Source: Tepidiphilus succinatimandens
GTDB taxonomy: Bacteria; Pseudomonadota; Gammaproteobacteria; Burkholderiales; Rhodocyclaceae
Length of the DNA: 64,000 nt
Reading direction: 5' to 3'
Assembly (NCBI RefSeq): GCF_006503695.1
Contig: NZ_SBIK01000004.1
Coordinates: forward strand, 58,942-122,941
Of this stretch, positions 36,901 to 44,757 are shown piece by piece; position 1 is the stretch's first letter; every line of letters starts with the position of its first letter. Under the pieces are notes generated by a model. It was not told the DNA's origin. It saw nothing but the letters and a program-made list of their open reading frames with translations, and did no database searches. Both the position numbers and the translations under genes were made by a program.

Positions 36901-37524
36901 ATGTGCATCTACGGCATGGAAGGCCCAGGCGGCTACCAGTTGGTCGGTCGCACCCTGCAGATGTGGAACCGCTACCGCGAGGTGAAAGCCTTCGGTGGCC
37001 AACCATGGCTCTTGCGCTTTTTCGACCAGATCCACTTCTACCCGGTCTCGGCGGACGAACTGCTGAAGATCCGTCGCGACTTCCCGCTGGGCCGCTATCC
37101 GTTGAAGATCGAAGAGACCGAGCTGCGGCTGTCCGACTACCAGGCGTTTCTCGACCGCGAGGCCGAGGGCATCGATGCCTTCCGCCAGCAGCAACGCGCC
37201 GCCTTCAACGCCGAACGCCAGCGCTGGATCGAATCCGGTCAGGCGCATTTCGAGAGCGAGGAGGTCGCCGCCGACCTCGGCGAGGATGCGCCGCTGAGCG
37301 CCGGCGAGCACGGCATCGAGAGCCCCATCGCCGGCAACCTCTGGCAAGTGCAGGTGGAACCGGGCGCGACGGTCGCGGCCGGCGACGTGCTGGTGATCCT
37401 CGAGAGCATGAAGATGGAAATTACCCTCACCGCGCCGGTCGGCGGGGTGGTGAAGGAAGTCCTCGTGAAACCCGGCTCCCCCGTGCGCGCCGGCCAGCGC
37501 GTGGTGGTGATCGAGGAAGCCTGA
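33913..37524 (+). CDS. Biotin-dependent urea/guanidine carboxylase
   Basis: This 1203-residue multidomain enzyme comprises, in order: biotin carboxylase (about 1-450: [38 protein letters not shown]); the AHS2/KipA-like domain (about 455-775: [20 protein letters not shown]); the AHS1/KipI-like domain (about 790-1050: [20 protein letters not shown]); and a C-terminal biotinyl domain with [10 protein letters not shown], whose Lys carries biotin. It makes allophanate from urea or carboxyguanidine from guanidine. Adjacent deiminase-type genes favour guanidine. The downstream hydrolase is a separate gene, unlike the fused fungal urea amidolyase. An alternative ATG four codons in (33925) is equally plausible. 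Confidence 0.93.
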   Translation: [1203 protein letters not shown]

Positions 37525-37549
37525 ACTTCATAGCGTCGGACAACCGGAG

Positions 37550-37575
37550 GGTGGATCACGCTGCACCGATCCACC
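37550..37575. repeat. Pseudomonas-like intergenic hairpin 2
   Basis: GGTGGATC and GATCCACC make a perfect 8-bp stem around ACGCTGCACC in the gap between the carboxylase and allophanate hydrolase genes. Sequence and placement match the hairpin at 33770. Confidence 0.65.
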
Positions 37576-37651
37576 AACCGGCCTGCAGGACCGGCCTGAA
37601 CATCAACTGAGGAAAAGGCTACGCCGTTTTTCCCCTACGAAGGACACGAAC

Positions 37652-39454
37652 ATGAACAACACATTCGACCTGCGCCTCGACACCCTGCGCGCCGCCTACA
37701 CCGCTGGTGACACCACGCCGCGCCAGCTGTTCGCCGAACTGCACGACAAGGCCGCCGCCCTCAACCCCGAATTCAACTTGTTCATCCGCCTCTTGACACT
37801 GCAGGAACTGGAGCCCTACCTCACCGAGCTCGACGGCAAGTCGCCGGCCGAGCTGCCGCTATATGGCATCCCCTTCGCCATCAAGGACAACATCGACCTG
37901 GCCGGCATCCCCACCACTGCTGCTTGCCCGGCCTTCGCCTATACGCCGGAAACCAGTGCAACCATCGTCGAGCAGCTGATCGCCCTTGGCGCCGTGCCTC
38001 TGGGCAAGACCAACCTCGATCAGTTCGCCACCGGCCTCAACGGCACCCGTTCGCCCTACGGCGAATGCCGCAACAGCGTGCATCCGGACTATCCGTCTGG
38101 CGGCTCCAGCGCCGGCTCGGCGCTGGCCGTGGCGTTGGGCGTGGCGAGCTTCGCGCTGGGCACCGACACTGCCGGTTCCGGCCGGGTGCCGGCGGCGCTG
38201 AACAACCTGGTGGGGCTCAAGCCCAGCAAGGGCCTGATCTCCACCGCCGGTGTGGTTCCGGCATGCCGCACGCTCGATTGCGTCACCTATTTCACTGCTA
38301 CCGCCGCCGAGGCCAGCCAGTTGCTGGCGCTGACCGCCCGGCTCGACCCGCGTGATGAATACAGCCGCGCCAATCCGGGGTGGAACGACGGCTCGGCCTT
38401 CGGCCAGGTGACGAGCTTCCGCTTTGGCGTGCCGAAACAACTAGAATTCCTCGGCTGCCCCGAAAGCCCCGCACTCTTCGCCGCCACCGTCAAACAGCTC
38501 AAAGCCGTCGGCGGCGAGCCGGTGGAGATCGACTTCGAGCCCTTCCTCGAGGCTGCCCGCCTGCTCTACGAAGGCCCCTGGGTCGCCGAGCGCTATAGCG
38601 TCGTCGGCGATCTGATCGAACAACAGCCCGACGCCGTGCTGCCGGTGATCAAGGCCGTGCTGGAAAAGGCGCCCGGCATCACCGCCGTGCAGCTGTTCCG
38701 CGCCCAGTACCGCCTGCAGCAGCTCAAGGCCATCTGCGATCGGATCATGGCCGAGGTGGATTGCGTTCTGACCCCCCCCTACCCGCGGCCGGTAACCCTG
38801 GACGAGCTGCATGCCGAACCAGTCAAGCGCAACTCGGACCTGGGCTACTACACCAACTTTATGAACATGCTGGACTACGCCGCGGTGGCGGTGCCGGCTG
38901 GCTTCATGGGCAACGGCCTGCCCTGGGGCGTGACTCTGTTCGGCCGGGTTTTCACCGATCAGTACCTGCTGAGCCTGGCCGACGCCCTGCAGCGCCGGAC
39001 CGCGCTGTCGCTGATCGGCGGAAACGCCCTAGACGGCCCGGCGCCGACCACTCCGGCACACAACGACCGCGCCCGGGTGGTGGTCTGCGGCGCACACCTG
39101 GACGGCCTGCCGCTGAATTGGCAGCTGAAGCAGCGCGGTGGCCGCCTGCTCGAATCCACCCGCACCTCACCAGACTACAGGCTCTATGCTTTGGCCGGCG
39201 GCCCGCCGCTGCGCCCGGGAATGGTGCGAGTCACCGAGGGCGGTGCGGCCATCGAGGTGGAAGTCTGGGAGATTCCGAGTTCGGAGTTCGGTTCTTTCCT
39301 CACCAGCATCCCCGCGCCGCTGGGCTTGGGCAAGGTGCAACTGGCCGACGGTCGCTGGGAGACGGGCTTCATCTGCGAACCCTACGGTCTGGAGGGCGCG
39401 CAGGACATCAGCGCATTCGGCGGCTGGCGCGCCTACCTGAAGAACCGAGGCTGA
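37652..39454 (+). CDS. atzF: Allophanate hydrolase
   Basis: This 600-residue enzyme converts allophanate to CO2 and ammonia. The amidase-signature catalytic triad is visible: Lys in GIPFAIKDNIDLAG, cis-Ser in DYPSGGSSAGSALAV and the nucleophilic Ser in GTDTAGSGRVPAA. The C-terminal third (about 460-600: PAHNDRARVVVCGAHL, PSSEFGSFLTSIPAPLGLG) is the allophanate hydrolase C-terminal domain, which decarboxylates the intermediate. It completes the guanidine/urea pathway. The symbol follows family usage; the enzyme is also called DUR2-type. Confidence 0.93.
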   Translation: MNNTFDLRLDTLRAAYTAGDTTPRQLFAELHDKAAALNPEFNLFIRLLTLQELEPYLTELDGKSPAELPLYGIPFAIKDNIDLAGIPTTAACPAFAYTPETSATIVEQLIALGAVPLGKTNLDQFATGLNGTRSPYGECRNSVHPDYPSGGSSAGSALAVALGVASFALGTDTAGSGRVPAALNNLVGLKPSKGLISTAGVVPACRTLDCVTYFTATAAEASQLLALTARLDPRDEYSRANPGWNDGSAFGQVTSFRFGVPKQLEFLGCPESPALFAATVKQLKAVGGEPVEIDFEPFLEAARLLYEGPWVAERYSVVGDLIEQQPDAVLPVIKAVLEKAPGITAVQLFRAQYRLQQLKAICDRIMAEVDCVLTPPYPRPVTLDELHAEPVKRNSDLGYYTNFMNMLDYAAVAVPAGFMGNGLPWGVTLFGRVFTDQYLLSLADALQRRTALSLIGGNALDGPAPTTPAHNDRARVVVCGAHLDGLPLNWQLKQRGGRLLESTRTSPDYRLYALAGGPPLRPGMVRVTEGGAAIEVEVWEIPSSEFGSFLTSIPAPLGLGKVQLADGRWETGFICEPYGLEGAQDISAFGGWRAYLKNRG

Positions 39455-39576
39455 AAATATAGGAACCAGTGCCTAATCGCCCGCAAGAACAGGACGTCAC
39501 CCTGGCTCATCCGCCAGGAATACCTGAAGGAGCGGACACGCCGATAAACTTCATAATGGAAACAATGGAGGTGTTC

Positions 39577-39660
39577 ATGACCAAGAAGACTCGACGTTTA
39601 TGCAATGTCAACTACTTTGGCCGGTCGGCGACGATTAAAATGGCCGGTTGGGTGGAGTAG
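39577..39660 (+). other. Truncated small reading frame ending in an IS21 terminus
   Basis: After the allophanate hydrolase a ribosome-site-like GGAGG precedes ATGACCAAGAAGACTCG (about 39577), giving MTKKTRRL. The frame then runs into IS21-type terminal DNA (TTTGGCCGG and ATGGCCGG motifs, 39608-39650). It is probably the start of a downstream island gene cut off by the insertion. Nothing more can be said about its function. Confidence 0.35.
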
Positions 39661-39865
39661 TTATCGTCAGTCCGACGCCCCGGTCTTTCCTCCTTGTAGT
39701 TGACGTTGATCACGCTTGCGATAGCGCTCCCCGCTCAGTTCCATCAGCGTGGCGTGATGCACCAACCGGTCGCGCAAGGCCTACTGGGCCGCCTGGAGCT
39801 CTTGAACCAGGCTCGAGGCGCTGGTGTAGCGCACCCGGTAGCCCTGTCGATCAACGCAAGGCCAA
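39605..39865 (-). pseudogene. istB: IS21-family remnant: right end and decayed istB
   Basis: Terminal motifs TTTGGCCGG and ATGGCCGG (39614-39645) are followed on the minus strand by an istB C-terminus: ALRDRLVHHATLMELSGERY, then RKRDQ, with stop at 39667. Directly upstream is an internal IstB piece (QGYRVRYTSASSLVQELQAA) ending in a stop. The middle of the gene is therefore deleted. The termini resemble those at 7940-7985, so the two remnants may derive from the same kind of element. They border the island on its right. Confidence 0.72.
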
Positions 39866-39933
39866 GTCTGGCGCGGCTTCACTTTTTTCCGCTTTCCTGA
39901 ACAGGCAGCGAATTTCACGCCTTGCCCATCTGC

Positions 39934-40324
39934 AAAACCGCGCGTGGATCGCAGGCGTCACCCCCTCAGCCACCACCCCGCCGCGAATGCCGCCGCCCAG
40001 AGCAGCACCCACACGAGCCGCTCGCGGCGGCGGCTGGCCGCTTCGCGTTCGGCGCGGCGGCGGCGCAGTTTTTCCTGCTCGCGCTCGGCCAAGCGTTCGC
40101 TGAGGTCGCGGTGGATGAGACGCGGCAGCTGCGGCAGGATCTTCGCCCATTGCGGCGCTTCTTCTTCGAGCTGGCGGCGTAGCGCGCGCCAGCCGACCTG
40201 CTCGCTCATCCAGCGTTCGAGGAAGGGCTTGGCGGTCTGCCACAGGTCGAGTTCGGGGTCGAGCTGGCGGCCCAGTCCTTCGATGTTCAGCAGCGTCTTT
40301 TGCAGCAGCACCAGCTGGGGCTGC
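39934..40324 (-). repeat. Right copy of the island-flanking direct repeat (ubiB 3' end)
   Basis: This segment, the 3' part of intact ubiB, is repeated almost exactly and in the same orientation at 18201-18591. The pair frames about 21 kb of foreign DNA. Recombination between them would excise the island and restore a single ubiB end. Confidence 0.9.
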
Positions 40325-41484
40325 ACTTCCATCTCGAAGCGCCGGGCGGTCTGGAAGAGCCGCAGCAAGGTCTTGCCGAAGGAGATGTCCTTGAGCGGGC
40401 GGTCGAAGATGGGTTCGCACACGGCGCGGATCGCGCCCTCGAATTCGTCGACGCGCACGTGCGGCGGCACCCAGCCGGCTTCGAGGTGGGCGATGGCCAC
40501 GCGCCGGTAGTCGCGTTTGAAGAAGGCGAGAAAGTTTTGCGCGAGGTAGTTCTTGTCTTCGTTGGAGAGCGTGCCGACGATGCCGAAATCGAGCGCGATG
40601 TAGCGGCCGTCGTCGGCCACGAGGATGTTGCCGGGGTGCATGTCGGCGTGGAAGAAGCCGTCGCGGAAGACCTGGGTGAAGAAGATCTCCACGCCCATGG
40701 CCGAGAGGCGCTTGAGGTCGATCCCCTTGGCGCGCAGCGTCTCGATCTGGGAGATGGGAGTGCCGACCATGCGCTGCATCACCATCACTTCGCGCCCGCA
40801 ATAGTCCCAATAGACTTCGGGCACGAGCAGCATGTCGCTGCCGGCGAAGTTGCGCCGCAGCTGTGAGCAGTTGGCTGCCTCGCGGATGAGGTCGAGCTCG
40901 TCGTGCAGCGATTTGGCGAATTCCGCCACCACTTCGCGCGGCTTGAGCCGCCGGCTCTCGGGCCACAGCGCTTCGAGGAGCCGCGCGGCGGTGTCCATGA
41001 GCGCGAGGTCGTGCTCGATCACCGGGGCGATGCCCGGGCGCAGGATCTTGACGGCCACCTGCGTGCCGTCGAAGAGTTCGGCGAAGTGCACCTGCGCCAC
41101 CGAGGCCGAGGCCACGGGGTCGCGCTCGAAGCGGGCGAACACGGATTCGAGCGGCTTGCCGTAGTGCGCTTCCAGCAGCGCCCGCGCCTGCTCGCTGGGG
41201 AAGGGGGGGACGCGATCCTGCAAGAGCGCGAGCTCGTCGGCGATGTCCGGCGGGATGAGGTCGCGCCGGGTGGAGAGCATCTGGCCGAACTTGACGAAGA
41301 TCGGCCCGAGCGATTCGAGTGCCCGGCGCAGGCGCACGCCGCGGGGCACGGCGCTGCGCCGCCAGAAGAAGATCCGGCGCCACCAGCGCGTCAGGCGCCC
41401 CGAGGCGTCGGCCTGGGCGACGATCTCGTCGAGCGAGTAGGCATAGACGATCCAGAAGATGCGGGTCAGTCGCAGCAGGCGCAC
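39958..41484 (-). CDS. ubiB: Ubiquinone biosynthesis regulatory protein kinase-like UbiB
   Basis: This 508-residue ABC1/UbiB-family atypical kinase is needed for aerobic ubiquinone synthesis. Family motifs are [14 protein letters not shown] (KxGQ), [20 protein letters not shown] (Ala-rich nucleotide loop), MHPGNILV and [12 protein letters not shown]-terminal membrane segment ([19 protein letters not shown]) anchors it to the inner membrane. It is full length, unlike the fragment at 18201. It is divergent from argS with about 100 bp between. Confidence 0.95.
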   Translation of the reverse strand: MRLLRLTRIFWIVYAYSLDEIVAQADASGRLTRWWRRIFFWRRSAVPRGVRLRRALESLGPIFVKFGQMLSTRRDLIPPDIADELALLQDRVPPFPSEQARALLEAHYGKPLESVFARFERDPVASASVAQVHFAELFDGTQVAVKILRPGIAPVIEHDLALMDTAARLLEALWPESRRLKPREVVAEFAKSLHDELDLIREAANCSQLRRNFAGSDMLLVPEVYWDYCGREVMVMQRMVGTPISQIETLRAKGIDLKRLSAMGVEIFFTQVFRDGFFHADMHPGNILVADDGRYIALDFGIVGTLSNEDKNYLAQNFLAFFKRDYRRVAIAHLEAGWVPPHVRVDEFEGAIRAVCEPIFDRPLKDISFGKTLLRLFQTARRFEMEVQPQLVLLQKTLLNIEGLGRQLDPELDLWQTAKPFLERWMSEQVGWRALRRQLEEEAPQWAKILPQLPRLIHRDLSERLAEREQEKLRRRRAEREAASRRRERLVWVLLWAAAFAAGWWLRG

Positions 41485-41589
41485 GGTGGGATTCGACGGG
41501 TTGCGGAATGGCCAAGGTTAGCGCAAATCGGCGCGTTTGGGGCGGGCGGGACGGCTATAATTGCAGTTCGACGAACGCAGAACCGAGTC

Positions 41590-43377
41590 ATGATGAGCCA
41601 AGATCCCTCCCTGTCCGTGTCCGACCCCAAGGTGCTGCTCGCCGCGCTGTTGCGCCAGGCGCTGATGGCGGTCGTGCCGCAATACGCGCATCTGCCGCTC
41701 ACGCTCGAACGCCCGAAAGCGGCGAGCCACGGCGACTGGGCAAGCAACATTGCCTTGCAGTTCGCCCGCCAGATCAAGCGCAATCCGCGCGAGCTCGCCC
41801 AGGAGCTCGTCCGCGAGATCACGCCGCATCCCTGGGTGGCCAAGGTGGAGGTGGCGGGCCCTGGCTTCATCAATTTTACGCTCGCGCCGGCGGCGAAGAA
41901 CGCGGTGGTGCCGCAGGTGCTCGCGCGCGGGGTGCGCTACGGGGCGGGGGAATCCACCGGGCGGCGCATCCTGGTGGAATTCGTCTCGGCCAACCCCACG
42001 GGGCCGCTGCACGTCGGCCACGGGCGCGGGGCGGCCTACGGGGCGGCGCTCTCGGACGTGCTCGCCTTTGCTGGCCACACCGTCGAGCGCGAGTACTACG
42101 TGAACGACGCCGGCCGGCAGATGGACATCCTCGCGCTCTCCACCTGGCTGCGCTATCTCGAGCGTTTCGGCATCCGCGTCCCCTTCCCGAGCAACGCCTA
42201 TCAGGGGCGCTACGTCATCGACATGGCAGCCACCATTGCCGAGCGCCATGGCGATCGCTTCGCCAGGGTGCGCGCCGAGGACGTGCTGGCGGGTACGCCG
42301 GGAGAACCCGATCCCGAGCGCACCGACCCGCAGGCCGTGGAGCAGCGCGAGCGGCACCTCGATCAGCTCATCGCCAACGCCAAGTGCCTGTTGGGTGAGG
42401 ATTACGCCTGGATCCACGAGTTCGCGCTCGCCGAACAGTTGGGCGACTGCCGTGACGATCTGGCCGAGTTCGGGGTGCGGTTCGACCGCTGGTTCTCGGA
42501 GAAGAGCCTCTACGACACGGGGATGGTCGAGCGCGCGGTGGAGACCCTGAAGCAGCGCGGCTATCTCTACGAGCAGGACGGCGCCTGGTGGTTTCGCTCC
42601 ACCGACTTCGGCGACGACAAGGATCGCGTGGTGCGCCGTGAAAACGGTAGTTACACCTATTTCGCCTCCGACATCGCGTACCATTGGAACAAGTACGAAC
42701 GCGGCTACGATCTGATGATCGACATCTGGGGGGCGGATCACCACGGCTACATCCCGCGCGTGCGCGCGGCGATCCAGGCGCTGGGGCTCGATCCGGAGAA
42801 GTTCGAGGTGGCGCTGGTGCAGTTCGCCGTGCTCTACCGCAATGGCGAGAAAGTGTCGATGTCGACGCGCGCCGGCGAGTTCGTCACGCTGCGCCAGTTG
42901 CGCGCCGAGGTGGGTAACGACGCCTGCCGCTTCTTCTACGTGTTGCGCAAGTGCGACCAGCACCTCGATTTCGACCTCGATCTGGCCAAGAAGCAGTCGA
43001 ACGAGAACCCGGTCTATTACGTCCAGTATGCGCACGCGCGCATCTGCTCGGTGCTGCGCGAGTGGGGCGGGGCGATGGAGGATCTGCGCGAGGCCGACGC
43101 GTCGCTGCTCACGAGCGAGCCGGCGCTCGCGCTGTGCGTGCGCCTTCAGGCCTTCCCCGAAGTGGTGCAGGCGGCGGCCGCCGAGCGCGCGCCGCATCAC
43201 ATCGCGTTCTATCTGAAGGATCTGGCGGCCGACTTCCACGCCTGGTACAACGTCGAGCGCATCCTGGTGGAAGAAGAGCCGCTGCGCCTGGCGCGGTTGG
43301 CGCTCGCGGCGGCGGTGAAGACGGTGCTCGCCACGGGATTGGGGCTGCTGGGGGTTTCGGCGCCGGAGTCGATGTGA
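41590..43377 (+). CDS. argS: Arginyl-tRNA synthetase
   Basis: This 595-residue class I synthetase has the HIGH-like motif in ANPTGPLHVGHGRGAAYG, the N-terminal Add1 domain and a KMSKS-equivalent NGEKVSMSTRAGEFVTL. The C-terminal DALR-type anticodon-binding domain contains NVERILVEEEPLRLARL. The start chosen is the first of two adjacent ATG codons (41590). A longer open frame upstream has no family similarity. It is followed eight bases later by a SPOR gene, a common betaproteobacterial order. Confidence 0.95.
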   Translation: MMSQDPSLSVSDPKVLLAALLRQALMAVVPQYAHLPLTLERPKAASHGDWASNIALQFARQIKRNPRELAQELVREITPHPWVAKVEVAGPGFINFTLAPAAKNAVVPQVLARGVRYGAGESTGRRILVEFVSANPTGPLHVGHGRGAAYGAALSDVLAFAGHTVEREYYVNDAGRQMDILALSTWLRYLERFGIRVPFPSNAYQGRYVIDMAATIAERHGDRFARVRAEDVLAGTPGEPDPERTDPQAVEQRERHLDQLIANAKCLLGEDYAWIHEFALAEQLGDCRDDLAEFGVRFDRWFSEKSLYDTGMVERAVETLKQRGYLYEQDGAWWFRSTDFGDDKDRVVRRENGSYTYFASDIAYHWNKYERGYDLMIDIWGADHHGYIPRVRAAIQALGLDPEKFEVALVQFAVLYRNGEKVSMSTRAGEFVTLRQLRAEVGNDACRFFYVLRKCDQHLDFDLDLAKKQSNENPVYYVQYAHARICSVLREWGGAMEDLREADASLLTSEPALALCVRLQAFPEVVQAAAAERAPHHIAFYLKDLAADFHAWYNVERILVEEEPLRLARLALAAAVKTVLATGLGLLGVSAPESM

Positions 43378-43384
43378 GGGGAAG

Positions 43385-44002
43385 ATGATGGGGATGCCGC
43401 GGTTTCGCCGTAGAGGAGGAAAAGAGGAGGGCGGGACGCTGCTCGGCATCCTCCTCGGCTTGGCGCTGGGTGCGATTCTCGCCTTCGGCATCGCGTGGTG
43501 GTTCACCCGCAATGCCCCTTTCCCGGCGCAGACGCCGACGGACAAGAACCAGGGATCGCCTGGGGGCACGGCGCCGACCGAGACGAAGTTCGATTTCTAC
43601 AAAGTCTTGCCCGAGGGTTGGGGCGGAAACGAGGCGAAAAACCAGAAACCCGCCGAACCGCCGAAGGCGGCCGAAACCAAAACGCCGCCGCAGCCGGCCA
43701 CCGTGGTGCCGACGCCTCCGGTGACGCCGCAGGTCGCCGCCATCGCGCCTGAGCCGCCGAAACCGCAAGGCACGGAGCGGCTCTACTGGCAGATAGGGGC
43801 TTTCGCCACCGAGAAAGAGGCGAGTCGCGTGCGCGCCGAGCTGGCGATGGCTGGTATCACCTCTACGGTGGAACCGGCCAGGATGCCCGATGGTCGTACG
43901 CTCTACCGGGTGCGCGCCGGCCCCTACCGCAGTCAGGATGAGGCGCAGGCGGCGCGGGCCCGGCTGTTGGCGGCGGGTTATGCCCCGACGCTGGTCAAAT
44001 GA
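43385..44002 (+). CDS. SPOR-domain cell-division/peptidoglycan-binding protein (FtsN-like)
   Basis: This 205-residue single-pass inner-membrane protein has a basic N-terminus, a membrane segment (LLGILLGLALGAILAFGIAW), a long Pro/Lys/Thr-rich periplasmic linker and a C-terminal SPOR domain (about 130-205: YWQIGAFATEKEASRVRAEL). SPOR domains bind denuded septal glycan. Its location between argS and a dsbA-like gene is typical of betaproteobacteria. Confidence 0.9.
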   Translation: MMGMPRFRRRGGKEEGGTLLGILLGLALGAILAFGIAWWFTRNAPFPAQTPTDKNQGSPGGTAPTETKFDFYKVLPEGWGGNEAKNQKPAEPPKAAETKTPPQPATVVPTPPVTPQVAAIAPEPPKPQGTERLYWQIGAFATEKEASRVRAELAMAGITSTVEPARMPDGRTLYRVRAGPYRSQDEAQAARARLLAAGYAPTLVK

Positions 44003-44017
44003 GGAGCGACGAGGACG

Positions 44018-44656
44018 ATGAAGAAAGAAAGTATCGACCGTAGGCGGTTTCTGCAGGCTCTGGGCCTGTTCGCCTTGGCCGGGGTCGGCAGCGCCGCCCG
44101 GGCCCAGGAGGGCAAGACCTTCGTGGAGCTCTCCCCGGCTCAGCCCACCCTTGCCGGCAAGATCGAGGTGATCGAGTTCTTCCACTACGGCTGCCCGCAT
44201 TGCCGCCATCTCGATCCGCTGGTGGAAGGATGGAAGAAGACTTTGGGCGGAGACGTGGCGTTTCATCGCTCGCCCGTGATCTGGGGGCAGGGAGCGCTCG
44301 CGGGCCTGGCGCGGCTGTATTTCTCGCTCGAGGCGACGGGGCAGCTCGAGGCGCTGCATCCGAAGATCTTCGCGGCGGTGCAGGACGAGCGTCGTCTCGT
44401 CTACGACCGCGACGGCGCGCGCGCCTGGGTGCAGGAAAACGGCGGCGACGGCAAGGCGGTCTATGACGCCTGGACTTCTTTCGGCGTGGAGACGCGCGTG
44501 AAGGAATCCGATGCGCGCGCCCGCGCCTACAAAATCGACGGGGTGCCGACCCTGGCAGTAGGGGGGCGCTACCTCACTTCCGCCTCGCTCACGGGCAGCC
44601 ACGAGGCGGCGCTCAAGGAAGTCGACCGGCTGATCGCCCAGCTGCGCCGCGGCTGA
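44018..44656 (+). CDS. dsbA: Thiol:disulfide interchange protein, DsbA type
   Basis: This 212-residue periplasmic oxidoreductase has a Tat-like twin-Arg and hydrophobic leader (DRRRFLQALGLFALAGVGSA). The thioredoxin-fold active site is EFFHYGCPHCRHLDP (CPHC) with cis-Pro in IDGVPTLAVGGRYL. It introduces disulfides into exported proteins. It follows the SPOR gene by 15 bp, probably in the same operon. Confidence 0.92.
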   Translation: MKKESIDRRRFLQALGLFALAGVGSAARAQEGKTFVELSPAQPTLAGKIEVIEFFHYGCPHCRHLDPLVEGWKKTLGGDVAFHRSPVIWGQGALAGLARLYFSLEATGQLEALHPKIFAAVQDERRLVYDRDGARAWVQENGGDGKAVYDAWTSFGVETRVKESDARARAYKIDGVPTLAVGGRYLTSASLTGSHEAALKEVDRLIAQLRRG

Positions 44657-44757
44657 GGGGCAAGTTTCGCCCTTCGCCGCGCTTTCGTGGGAAAATCGGG
44701 TCTTTCCCATGAACGGGGCGGGGCGAATCGTCCTGCCGGCGACGAGGACGTAGACGG

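Noticed and set aside
39851..41515. 554-residue Arg/Pro/Ala-rich frame overlapping ubiB
   Set aside because: This is a frame shadow of ubiB on the same strand. The UbiB motifs are all in the 39958-41484 frame.
40903..41589. Upstream extension of argS to position 40903
   Set aside because: The extension lies antisense to ubiB, has no family similarity and lacks a ribosome site. The ATG at 41590 gives the normal ArgS length.
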